Under the pieces are notes generated by a model that was not told the DNA's origin, searched no databases, and saw only the letters and a list, made by a program, of their open reading frames with translations. From positions 2,381,001 to 2,445,000 of the forward strand of contig JAPFBL010000003.1 of the NCBI GenBank assembly GCA_026182355.1: a DNA stretch of 64,000 bases, read 5' to 3'. Positions within the stretch are counted from its first letter, which is position 1, and every line of letters begins with the position of its first letter. The DNA is from Hermatobates lingyangjiaoensis (lineage: Eukaryota; Arthropoda; Insecta; Hemiptera; Hermatobatidae). Positions 11,223-22,500 of the stretch are shown piece by piece. A program made the translations under genes and the position numbers.

Positions 11223-12701
11223 TGGAGTTTAAACTTTTTTCAGGAGTTCAAAGAGTTATCATTACATTCTTTTTTTAATTCTAATGTACATATGAGCCTA
11301 TAGTTGTTGAATAGCTGTGTGTTTTATCATCTACAGATCAGTATTTTCATTACTATTCTATTCCAGCCTATAATTGAAATTATATATTTTTAGGGGTAAA
11401 ATGCTTTTCAGGTGTACAAAAAGGTATGATTATATTATTATATTAATTCAACTATGTATGTGAACTTATAGTTGAAATTGTAGTTGTTAAATAGGTATGT
11501 GTTTTATGAACTATAAGGCAATATTTTCATTACTTTTCTATTCTAGCCTATTATGAAAATTATATATGTTTTGAGGTTAAGCACTTTTCAGGATACAGAG
11601 TGGTATTATTATAATCTGATTTTAATTCTACCATGTATGAACTTATAGTTCTAGAATAGATATGTGTTTTTTGGTATAAGTCGTCATTTACTGTTCGTAT
11701 TTCTGTTGTACTCTATCAAGCAAATTATGCCTTTGGGAGATAAAAATATTTCAGGTGTACAAAGACGTTTATTATATCTTGTTTTAATTATACTGTGTAT
11801 GCGAGCATTTAGTTGTTAAGTAGGTTATGACTTTTCTGATCTATACCTAACATTTACTTGAATATTCCTGTATTAGTCTATGACGGAAATTGTATAGTTT
11901 TGGAGGTAGAAATGCTTTTCAGGTTTACAAAGAGGTATGGTTACATTCTTATTTTAATTCTACGCCGTATGATTACTTATACGTGTTTGTTTTATGGTAT
12001 AAATCAACATTTTCTTGACTGTTTCTATTCTACCCTATTATGCAAATTATATATTTTTGGTCTGTAGAAACGCTTTTCAGGTGTTCAAAGAGTTATGATT
12101 ATATTCTTCTTTTAATTTTTCTGTGCACATGAATTTATACTTGTATGTGTTTTATAAGAAAATTAACAAATAGGTATGTGTTTTATGATCAATAAGTCAC
12201 TTTCTACGGAAGTATTTCTATTTTATTCTATCATGTTTCTTATATGTCTTGTGATTATAAACGCTTTTCAGGTTTATAGAGAGGAGTGGTTCGATTAGTA
12301 CGTCCATGTTATTGTATATAGTAAGTTGTATTTGTTGAATAAGTAGATGTCTTATTATACTTAAACACGTATTCTTACACATCTTCCTATTCTACTCTCA
12401 CTTGTAACTCATATGCTTTAAGAGGAGAAATTTAATTGAGTCTACAAGTAGTTATAACTACTTTGTTTTTGCAATTTTGTATTTTGTGCTCTTAATATGA
12501 GGTATGTATAGAAATGGCGTATGCTCATATAATTATAGTGAAATTAAAGTGAACCAGCAGTTAGTATTTATTAAAAATGATTTATTATTCTTTTTTTTTG
12601 TTCGTTATCTTATTCATTAATTAAACTCGTTTCTTAATTTGTATTATAGCATTAAGTTAGTTAAATACATGCATATTGTTATTACCACTGATGTTAGTAT
12701 G

Positions 12702-12899
12702 ATTTATATTAGAAATAGATAAAACCGTCATACCTCGTAAGATGGTCATGGAGTTAAAGCGCTTTCGGACGTTGTTCTTTTTCGATCGACAAACCTAGGA
12801 GTAGGTTTGTTGCGATCAAAGATGGACAACGTCCGAAAGCGCAACAACTCCATGACCATCTTACGAGGTATGACGGTTTTACCTATTTCTGATATAAAT
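12702..12899. mobile_element. 198-bp fold-back (palindromic) element
   Basis: The left arm (12702 to about 12796) and right arm are reverse complements almost throughout, from ATTTATATTAGAAATAG inward through ACCGTCATACCTCGTAAG and GCGCTTTCGGACGTTGT to a centre at ACCTAGGAGTAGGT. GC content is well above the flanks. It has no coding capacity and no obvious target duplication, so it is a fold-back MITE of unknown superfamily. Confidence 0.8.
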
Positions 12900-12954
12900 T
12901 AAGTTAGTTATATTGCAAAATATTCTTGGAGGTATTGACTCTTTATGTTAGTCA

Positions 12955-13110
12955 GAGGGGGGGGGGGGGGCACAAGTTAGTCAGGGGGGGTCCTGGGGCT
13001 TGGGTGGTCAGGCGGGTCCGCAGATGGTGGATAGCGGAAGGCCCTGTACGACCCGTTCGCTATCAGGATAACCCCGAATAACCAATAAGGGGTCCCGAAC
13101 CAACCCCTGA
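12955..13110. repeat. GC-rich patch with a long G run
   Basis: About fourteen consecutive G begin at 12957, followed by a second G7 run and a GC-rich tract to about 13110. This stands out sharply from the AT-rich background and is possibly a fragment of an inserted repeat. Its identity is unknown. Confidence 0.6.
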
Positions 13111-13840
13111 ATACACGTTTTAACAGCATGCAAGTTTATATAACTGAAAAGGAAACTCATTTCTTAATGACAACCTTGGACAGAATTCTACTGTCAGTTA
13201 CTATAAAATTTTCTGTGACTTTCTTTTACTCCAGGACTCCTGTGTTTCTAACCAGTTGTTCTATTTATACGCAGATAGTCTACAGAATATACAAAACTGT
13301 TATTTTTGTTTACCAAATCATGACAACAGTCAACATTCCTCTGAACTTAATACTTCATAAAGCGCTGTCTTCTCATGGTAGTATCAGAGACTACCTCTAT
13401 AGATTTGCCATCATGACTACCTTCTCCAAACTACCCACATTTTCTTGACTCAGTTTTGATGTAAACATGCCTCAAACATGTGCATATTCTGTTTCGGCCA
13501 ATATTTGACAGATCTTCGTTGATTAGTTTTACACAGCTTCACCACCTAAACGGGGCACAAGGATCTAAAGTACCTGAATTTCATGGGCACGCGCTTCCCT
13601 TTACCTTTCATCCTTTACTATTTTTTCTCTCCCCTTTAGTTGCAATTGTCATTCTTTTAGGTATAGTTTTTAGTTTACAAATGTTTATTTACATAAGTAC
13701 GAGAGTGTGCTAAAAACACTTGGTTATTTGAGTTATACATTAGTAGTCAGTCATCTATTGAGAAGGCCTCTATAATAATAGTCTAATCTCACTAATTCTC
13801 ATTACTACCTGGAATTTCAATTCATTGCTTTTACTTTATT
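13111..13840. other. Intergenic; open frames 13128-13448 and 13480-13713 of doubtful meaning
   Basis: The frames (106 and 77 codons) follow one another on the + strand but show no motif I recognise. They may derive from an old repeat. No gene is called. Confidence 0.35.
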
Positions 13841-13849
13841 TCTAATTCT

Positions 13850-14000
13850 AATGTAGTGCAATCACTTATTATGTGGTATTTACTAATTGTAGGGTAACAA
13901 GCTAATGCAATGGTCTCCACATATAAAAATTTAATGGTATAAACAACGCGTCTCGAACACGTAGTGTTATTCCTCAGGCATTAACTAAAAAATACAATGA
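13850..14000 (-). mobile_element. Diverged copy of the 39.2-kb hammerhead element
   Basis: The blocks TAGTGCAATC, TGTGGTATTTACT, GGTCTCCACA and the ribozyme region parallel 39221-39360 and 47070-47145 in order. It carries a degenerate hammerhead at 13942-13980. Confidence 0.55.
13942..13980 (-). ncRNA. Diverged hammerhead-like motif (family 1)
   Basis: On the - strand the core reads CTGAGGA and GAGA, instead of CTGATGA and GAAA. Stem II (AACAC/GTGTT) and the palindromic ACGCGT stem III are kept. Probably inactive. Confidence 0.45.
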
Positions 14001-14429
14001 CACCAGAGAGTTATCTATAATATACAGTAAATATAGTACAAAATAAAAATATAATAAAATAAGAAAGAGAATACGAACCTAAGGGTGAGTGACTGTGGCA
14101 CTTTTACTTTATGCTTGAAATAGTTTGATAGGCTTTCCTTTAATCGTCATTGGTTTGATTTTACATTGTTAATAAGTAATTCATTGATACTTAGATTACA
14201 CACAGGCGGACTTGATTACACTTGAGGAGGACCAAATCAATTTCTGTTATTTGTGATTAGAGATAAATATTCACTTTATCAATATCAATTATGGTTTAAA
14301 AACTGCAATATAGTGGTACTATTTTTTAGTTTTGTGATTCTTTTAGTATAGATAGTACTTATAATTAAGCTGAGTGTAAGTCAAAACTTTTCCGATAATA
14401 TCTGTGGGTGGGTGGGTGTTATTCCAAAA

Positions 14430-14630
14430 GTTTGTGGGGACTCTATTCACAATCTTTGATGTATCAAATTAATATATTACACAAAACTGGGCCCCATTGT
14501 GTACGTGTGCCTTATTGTTTAGTAGCAATTATGCATGATGGTTAGTTAAGTCACTTTTTTCCTCGAATGGTGTTTTTAGATATTTTTGCCTAAACTACTA
14601 TTTCTAGAGTATTGACATTTTTGTATTAAC
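14430..14630 (+). repeat. Dispersed repeat, copy 2 (unclassified)
   Basis: Direct-orientation relative of 3045-3255, with the same block order and a shared TTTTTGCCTAAACTACTA core. Confidence 0.55.
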
Positions 14631-14639
14631 ATGCAACAA

Positions 14640-15060
14640 CACAGGAAAAAAGAGACAGAAACACAGTTCAAAAGGAAAAGGAACACAGGATTTGAGACGT
14701 AAAAGTGTCCACCGACCGACACAAAGGTAGACATTTTTACCCTTTATTGAGGGTAAATGTTCATAAAAAAATATATAAAATATATATATATATATCACTT
14801 AATAAAACGAAACACAATCAAAACTGGACACAATACGAGTTCAAAATTCGGGTTACTTGTCGTTGCGTCTACAATGTGCTTGGTCTCCCTTTCTCTTTTT
14901 TCCTGAAGATGGATTGCCCGAAAATTTGAGTCTGTAAGTGTGTTTCCTTACTCAGTGAGTTACTCTTCTTGAATTTAAAAAAAAAAAATACGGACAAATA
15001 TAGTTTAACGTACATAAAGGCACATAGAGAAATTAAAAGCACACACTTATAATCTCTACT
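14640..15060 (+). mobile_element. Penelope-type terminal fragment with hammerhead, inverted ends
   Basis: The segment near 14880-14940 (GTGCTTGGTCTCCCTTTCTC, then the ribozyme, then CTGTAAGTGTG) matches the terminal sequence at 61800-61880 and 62500-62600. At 15025-15060 the same post-ribozyme sequence returns in opposite orientation, next to a block also seen at 62490 (ATAGAGAAAT). No coding part is kept. Confidence 0.5.
14899..14931 (+). ncRNA. Hammerhead-like motif (family 3), core kept, stem I weak
   Basis: CTGAAGA at 14903-14909, a short stem II with an extra T first, GAA at 14920-14922, palindromic AATT, T, then GAGT. Stem I pairs poorly with the upstream TTTC. Confidence 0.5.
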
Positions 15061-16119
15061 TTTTATTCTTTGACATCCGATAAATTATGATTAACTTCTG
15101 GGAAGGAAATATTTTATTTTATATACAAATTACACTTTATTAGTTTCTTTCATTTGTAGTTATTCATTTAGGGAGTTTATTTCTATAAACTAATTGTTCT
15201 AAATTCCTCTACAAAAAGCACATTTATAATATTACTTCACAGTCCAATTATACACTTTCATAAATATATAGAAATATATGAAAACTTGATAACGTTGATA
15301 GAGGCAACCTATGCATTGCCATGTTTCTGTTTTTGTCTATATGGAATTGTATACGATAATTCAGATAAAATTGATTGGAAGAGTGAAGGTAAGGACAGGG
15401 AGAATATATACAACCTATTTGTATTTACCTGCAGTTTCCACACATTTGGCTACTTATGTGTCAGTAATGAAAATTTCCGAACAAAATAATCAAGAAGCAT
15501 TTAATTCAAAAAAGCATATTTCCTTTGCCTTTCTTTATCTTCTGGATCTTCAAAAGATTATGTTATTAAGTTTAGTTGATGACTCCCAAAAAAAGAAAGG
15601 TGTTGGAAAACTGTCTCTTGACCTAATGAAAATCAAAAAAAGACATAAAAACTTTTTTGATACAGACAAACATTATAAAATAAAAATGTATTCGAGGAAA
15701 TGTTTCCATGACTATTATATTGCACTTGTAGTAAATAAAAATTAGTCGTTTGGTGTATTTGGCAAGAAAATTTATATTTTAATATAATCCTTAACAACTG
15801 ATTAACTTCATGATGATTCATGAATTTATTTATGTCGTATTAATATTAAACGAGAAGCGGTGTCATTAATTCATATAAACATATTTAAACTGATCGAACA
15901 CCTGCAATAGCACTAGTTAGACAATGGACTTTTCATGAAGAAATATTATATTAAAAATAAAAAATATTACTTGTTACGATTACCAAATGTTGATTTTTCA
16001 AGGTTCTATCAAATAAGTCCCGTTACTTTACAGTTTTAATCTAAAAAAAAATAAAATACGGCAACCCTGAATTACTTTTACAGTGTTTATTTGGTAACAA
16101 TGCACGAGATTGTAATGGA
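15061..16119. other. Region upstream of NPEPPS with a 144-codon open frame
   Basis: A + strand frame at 15311-15745 is the longest unexplained one in the window (144 codons from an alternative start). It contains Lys-rich segments and matches no family I know. It ends about 375 nt before the NPEPPS start. It could be a chance frame, a remnant, or part of a 5' exon. No TATA box or CpG-rich promoter is evident before 16120. Confidence 0.35.
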
Positions 16120-16512
16120 ATGATTCGTATTTTCCAGTCCCGGTTTGTATGTTCGAAAGCAACAGAACTGGTTCTCCCTAGGAACGTGTTGGGTGAGTAC
16201 CGTTATCCGTTAGCAAACCACCATAGCAAAATACGTGTCAGTAGTACAACCTGTAGAGTAGGGCAGTTAGGTTTTTGTTCACAAACTCTAGTTTATCCCA
16301 CGTGTAAACCAGTGTATGTGAATAATTTATTAAATCTTTATCATACATCTGGTAATACTGAAGTGTCATTAAAGTTGGAAGAAAGAAACATGCCTAAAAA
16401 AAAAGAATTTCAGCGGTTACCGAAAACAGTGAAACCATTACATTATGATTTGTACCTTAAACCAAACTTAAAAACTTTCGTTTTTGAGGGCAGAGAGACC
16501 GTTGTGATTACT
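16120..16512 (+). CDS. NPEPPS: NPEPPS exon 1, start and N-terminal extension
   Basis: It begins at ATG 16120 and ends at a GTAAGT donor. Residues 1-90 precede the conserved start (Met91, ATG at 16390). The extension is basic and Ser/Arg-bearing in its first part. Either ATG could be used; the human gene also has a leader before the matching Met. Confidence 0.85.
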
Positions 16513-19500
16513 GTAAGTATTACTGTAATATATGATTTATATGTTCGTTGTGGTTTAGTTGAATTATGGGATTTTTATTTATAGGTGAATAGTGCTACAA
16601 AGAACATTATTCTCAATTGCGCAGATCTAGATATTAAAAAAGCAGAATTAATTTCTAGAAGCGGTGAATTGTTTGTACCTAAAGTTAATAGTATTCCTGA
16701 TGAAGAAACAATTGATCTTGAGTTTGATAGAATGGTACCTGAAGGCAAAGCAACGCTCCACTTTGAATTTGTTGGTGAACTAAATGATAAAATGAAAGGA
16801 TTTTACCGAAGCAATGTATCCAGGTAAACTTTTCTATTGTATGGAGTTATTAGGCTCGATTGTCTCTTATAGACACCAACCTTAATTATTGTGATTTTAT
16901 TAGTTCTGACGGTGAGCCAAACTATGCTGCTGTAACACAGTTTGAAGCTACTGATGCTAGACGTTGTTTTCCCTGTTGGGATGAACCTGCAATTAAAGCC
17001 AAGTTCGAAGTTACTCTCTGTGTCCCTCAAGATAAAGTTGCACTTTCAAACATGGTATTATGAGCTTAAATACTCTAACTTTTATAGTAATAGAATATAT
17101 GTTCCCTTTAAAGTTGAGTAAGTTAATTTTGCAATTTATAATATCGAAATACATTTTATCTAGTAAAGGTGTGTTCTAGTAAGAATGTAGGAATATTGTT
17201 TACTTTTTATTACAATAATCATACGATATAAATATTATCCATGGTTTGCACTGGTATACTGTTAAATTAAACGCCTTTATGTTTAATTTAATATTATTAA
17301 GCTGTAATAATATGATCTGAAATAGTATTAATGTCACTTATATGTTTGATATTAAAATACCTAGATAGAGAATTGTACATTTAATCATTAGATTTAAAAG
17401 TGAGGAAGGTCTGCAATGATAGTTATGCATATATTTACATTACGACTACATTTATTGTTTATGTAAGGAATTTCGAATTGTTTTTTATTTAACTTTTTTG
17501 ATTAATAAAATTTCATTGTTTTAATGAGATCAATCCTAATATGATTTGGTGGTTCTTTGGTAAGAATGCTTCATTTGTTAAATTATATATGTTGCTATTT
17601 TCCATCTCTCATAGATCTTAAGACTGATAGAATTATTTCAGAAGTTAATCGTTTCTCTAGTTTCAATTTTGTGAAATAATTAAATAAAATCATTTTAACT
17701 CAATATACGTATACAAATAAATACATATTTGTAAACAAATACTTTTTTAATATGTAAACCAAAAATGAATTTAGCGTTCTTTTTAAAAAATGAGTTCTAC
17801 GTATCGGTTAAACAAATGAGGTATAATGCGTGTTCTGATAAGTTTTAATAGTGGAGCTTCCAAATTTTTTAGTCAAATATGGAATTCACATTAATACGAA
17901 ATGTGATATACTCATATCACAATTACTTCTCATATACTTACATATACTTTCTACCCATATACATTGTTTTCACAATACTCATGAAAAAGGCTTACAAGAC
18001 CAATATTTTTGAGATTTGATATACTATATTACAAATTTTACACTTGAGGCATGAAGGGAGACAAATATTATAAAAGACTAATTATTAATTAGTACAAGGG
18101 AATTTATTTTGATTATTGGTAAGGTTCATATTTTCATTTAGATATGCACTCACGAAAATCAGAAAATTGTGTATTACTTCTCTTTATCCTTCTTACTGTT
18201 TATGGCGCAGCAGTTATTCAAATATAAGTCAGTGATTAACCAGCTTTGAAGAGATCCTAAAAATACATTCCTGAGCATGCATTATTTTACTGAGTATTGT
18301 AGAAAAAAAAAGTTATTAGATGTACAGTAAAGAAACTAAAACATGGTTATGATATGTTTTCGTCTTTTATTACCTACAGAAGATTCTTATTTACCTGAAT
18401 TGTAACTCTATATTTGTTATTGATTCATCACTTTTTCTTTCATGATGACATTAACATTAAACATATATTATTTACCTTATTCAAAATACATAGCAGATCG
18501 CACATTTCACCTATAGGTCTCAAAAAATTAGGTTAATAATACATAGTAGCGGAAAGCCCATAGTAGCTACATTCTGAGGACTGGCGTAGTACCATGCGGT
18601 ATACCGTATTTGGTATACTGTTTTAGGTAACATATATATACTGTTTGGTATCTGATTGGTAGATACTGTTGTAGGTAACATGTTTGGATATAAATTGTTA
18701 GCTATATTTTTATAGTTGTGTTTAATATTTCAATGACGGTTTCAGCCTGTAATTAAAGAAACAACAAACAGTGATGGGACGAAGACAGTAAGATTCGAAT
18801 GCAGTCCACTGATGTCGACGTACCTGGTGGCTGTGGTGGTGGGTGATTTCGACTATGTCGAGGACAAGACGACTGACGGAAGGGTGACCGTTAGGGTGTA
18901 CACACCGGTGGGAGTAAAGGACCAAGGCAGGTTCGCTTTGTACGTCGCCACCAAAGTCTTGCCTTACTATAGTGACTACTTCAGAGTTGATTATCCGCTT
19001 CCCAAGATAGATCTTGTCGCTATTGCAGATTTCTCAGCAGGTAAATATGTCCATCATTATTAGATGTAAGATGTAGTGGTAAGGTGGTGAGACAACCAAT
19101 CAGTAGTCTTTGAACTTTTTCCTAATTGTTCGTCCTTTCTCCAGGTATTATTTTTTCCCAACCTCTCTTAGGCTAGGAAATGCTCCGCTATTCTACTTTA
19201 ATAACGCTCCCATCATAATTTGAAGTCAATGTGTGCTTCACAGTCAGTCAATCTGTTTCTCTTCGCCATATTTTTGGTACAACATAATATCTATGTTCAA
19301 TCAGATGCTGAGGCGTAATTTTTGACCATCACTTGTTACAACTACAACAAAGGTTCCTATTCTGTGTGTAATTATTTTGCTGTACCAAAATCGTGTGTAT
19401 TAAAATTCTAAATGTTTGTTTTTGCATTTTCTATTGAAACGGGGAAAATAACTGTATGCATGAGGTGTTGTAAATAATCCCTTATATCTATTTTTTTATT

Positions 19501-22500
19501 TACACATTCTTTCTCAAAGTGTGTCATTTATTTAAGGCTGTGCTTGTTAAACTAGTATCTGGTTACTTCAGAGCATTCGTTAATTTTTACCGGAGTAAAA
19601 TAAATGAAACTAAAACTGTTTACCTAATCAATTGCAAGCAGTAAAATAAAATTGTAAACCTTACTCACTTCATCATGTTATTAAGTGGTCATGGTACTGA
19701 CTTGACTATTTAATGGAACTAATTTAACTCTTTTTATAATTTTATTTTATTTGTTAATAATATTTTATTTTTATTATTATTATCATCAGGACTTGAGGTT
19801 CAAATGTTCAAAATTTTATACTTCTATAAGTTCTCTCATTAATCTATTGTCAACATTTTTATCGTATTTTCTTATTTTTAACTATAAACGGTTTTTATGT
19901 ATGTTTAATTTTTGAATTAATATCTTTTTCTTATATTTCCTGTGTTTTTTAGGACTATGACAAAGGTTTTAAATAAAAATCGAAATGTTGGTAATGAGAG
20001 TTTAATTTGAACCTGACGTACTAACCGAGTCCTGATTAAAAGAAAATATATTTTGTTTCTACTGAACGGTTGATACTTTAATCAATGTGTTAATATCTGT
20101 AGGTTGCTTATGTTATGACTATTCCCTGGGCCATTTCTTTGAATAACCTTTTTCTGGACAATAACTTAAAGAACTCTGAGTCATTGTCCAGAAAGTGATT
20201 CCCTTGAGGATCGAGTAGTAATTAGTATTAGTTTAGGGGTTCAAAAGAAAAAGTTGTTGAAAAGGCGTTCGCGGACTAAGTTTAAGAACTATTTATCCAA
20301 ACCAATGGCACCTTCCTCCCTCAATATGATGTAATCAAAACTGACTGCACACGAGCTATATGTCAGCAAACATTTCATTAGCCATTTTCAAATCATTATG
20401 GAACCAATTCTTTTAAACTACAATTTTTGTTTATATAGTTTCAGTTCAGTATAGGTTTGTATCATTCAGTTAATAAACATTTTCTATGAATAGTTAGTAG
20501 AGAAGTCCACAATGTTATTATTATTTTTTTTTTCATATCTACATTCCATTTATTGTAAAATGTAAATGCGAGTGAATGGATTCTGGAGGAAATCTTATCA
20601 ATAAATAATTTTATTTATACACAACTTTCAAACAATTATTTTATTACTGTATTGGTTACAGTCAGAATTTGGTTCTTCTAATAATTGTTTTGTTTGAATT
20701 AGCATTATTGCAGTTTTGCCAAATTATCAAGATTACTTTTTTTTTGAAAAAATTAAAACCCAGATATTGTATTGTATGTCTTTTTTAATCATTTGCGAAA
20801 TAACATGATTTGAAAACTAATCAACTAGTCAGTTATAGAGCCTTCACATGTACCTCCCACAGTCTCAAATATTCGGCAAATAACAGATTATTACCTAAAT
20901 TTTGCGACAACTGTTTTAATTCATTTAGTGTTTTTGTAATTTAGTATTTTCTGCTTCGAGAAATAAAACAGTTTTGGAATCAGGTTTTGACAGATTACAA
21001 CTCAAACTGGTAATTGAATTAACCTGAAAGTCTGGCTTATAGCTAAAATTGGTGATGAATAGTATGACACTCTTTCTGCCTCTAAAACAGAACTGAAGTA
21101 TAGCTGGTAATTGTAGCTAGGTGATGGTAAAGACACTGTTCAAGTTAGCTGACCTTGGGCTGTCAGATAAATAAAAGTAGAGAGGGGGGCAATAAGAACT
21201 CAGACTGGTTTGTTTGAGTTCTTATCTTGTTTATATAAGGTCACCAGCTAATAGTGGCTTTAAATCACTGAGGTAATAACGACATAGAATATGACAATAT
21301 TAAATAATAAACTAATATGAAATATATATATATATAAAGTAATATTATATAATGACTATCAAATCTATTAAATCAAATCAAGTCAAAAAAATTAACAGAA
21401 AATTAAAATCAGAAAAGTGAGCATAACTTATTCAATATTTCTACAACCTCATTTATCGACAGAAGGAAAAGTTCTAAGTAGTGAAGAGAGACTAAGGGGC
21501 TTTACAACTACGTGTTATTATTGCCACCACAAAAATTGAAAAGATGGAGAGATGTCAAATAAATTATAAATATTTAATAAATTAAAAACAAATAAGAAAT
21601 AATATAGAAAAAATTAAAATATATATGTACTCCAAAAAAGTTAATATTAATTATGATCACTCAAAGTCATTTATGTTAATTATTAATTAATTTAAACGAC
21701 TAATAGAATTATCTAATTAATAATGTTAAAAGGAAGATTAATTGTTAAATGTTATTCCGTTTTTAAAAAATTTCCTTTTATTCTTTTTATTTATTTATGT
21801 AATAACTTTTTTATATATTTGTTTAATTTAATAAATATTTTCTTATTTCTTTGATATTTTTTCACTTTTTGTTTCTTTTTAATTATGCTCTTTATTTTTA
21901 CGGTGACAACGTGCTTATCTCGCGTTTTCCAACGGCCTTCAGTCTCTCCTCGTAACTTTAGATTAGGTATTCTCCTCCTGATGATCATGTTTATGTAAAT
22001 GTTTTCTCTAATATTTAATAATGTGTAGAGGGGACAATGATAGTAAGGTTTTTTAACACTTAGCATATAGATATGAGTTGTCTTTTATGCTACCCTTCCT
22101 TTCCTGTCCACGACCATTAACAGGGTCGGAAATAGCAGGTTCCCTAAACCAGCCATCTAGCAATAGAAAAAGCATTAACAATCCGCAGTACAGACAACAG
22201 TTTAGGTTAGGTTACAGTGGTAGTCCTACAAGGGAACACACGTAGACCGAGCATTGGCTCTTTGTGATACCACACAATGAAGATTGATTCACACTCAAGT
22301 GTATTTAGAGTATCTTTAACAAGTACCTGACATCGTATAGGCTCGGGACCGACGGTTTAACTTAATGTCCTTCTCCGAGGGACGACGTGCTCAGATTTAT
22401 TCACCTCCCGCATGAAGGAATTGAGGGCCAGGTGGAGATCGAATCCCGGTCCTATCAGTTCAGAAGCGAGTACGTTAACCACTGAGCTAACCTGGCCCCC

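Larger units (their letters stand above)
10330..12450. repeat. Tandem satellite, about 160-180-bp units, some 12 copies
   Basis: Units are recognised by the block TTTCAGG...ACAAAGAGGTATTATTATA...TTTTATTTTAATTCTA. Three junctions at 10592, 10755 and 10918 are exactly 163 bp apart and those units are nearly identical. Further units start near 10437, 11245, 11411, 11591, 11755, 11922, 12080, 12270 and 12438 and grow more diverged to the right. The array is interrupted at about 11055-11222 by an unrelated insertion carrying a hammerhead motif. Open frames inside (for example 11858-12067) are by-products of the repeat. Confidence 0.88.

Noticed and set aside
16861..16872. Nearest AG acceptor for NPEPPS exon 3 (CTTATAG)
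   Set aside because: Using it gives an immediate in-frame stop. The AG at 16902-16903 restores the conserved sequence.
22430..22500. Possible tRNA gene on the - strand, with A- and B-box-like sequence
   Set aside because: Target duplications and a shared non-tRNA body with the 61.3-kb copy show it is the head of a SINE. The T arm does not pair properly.
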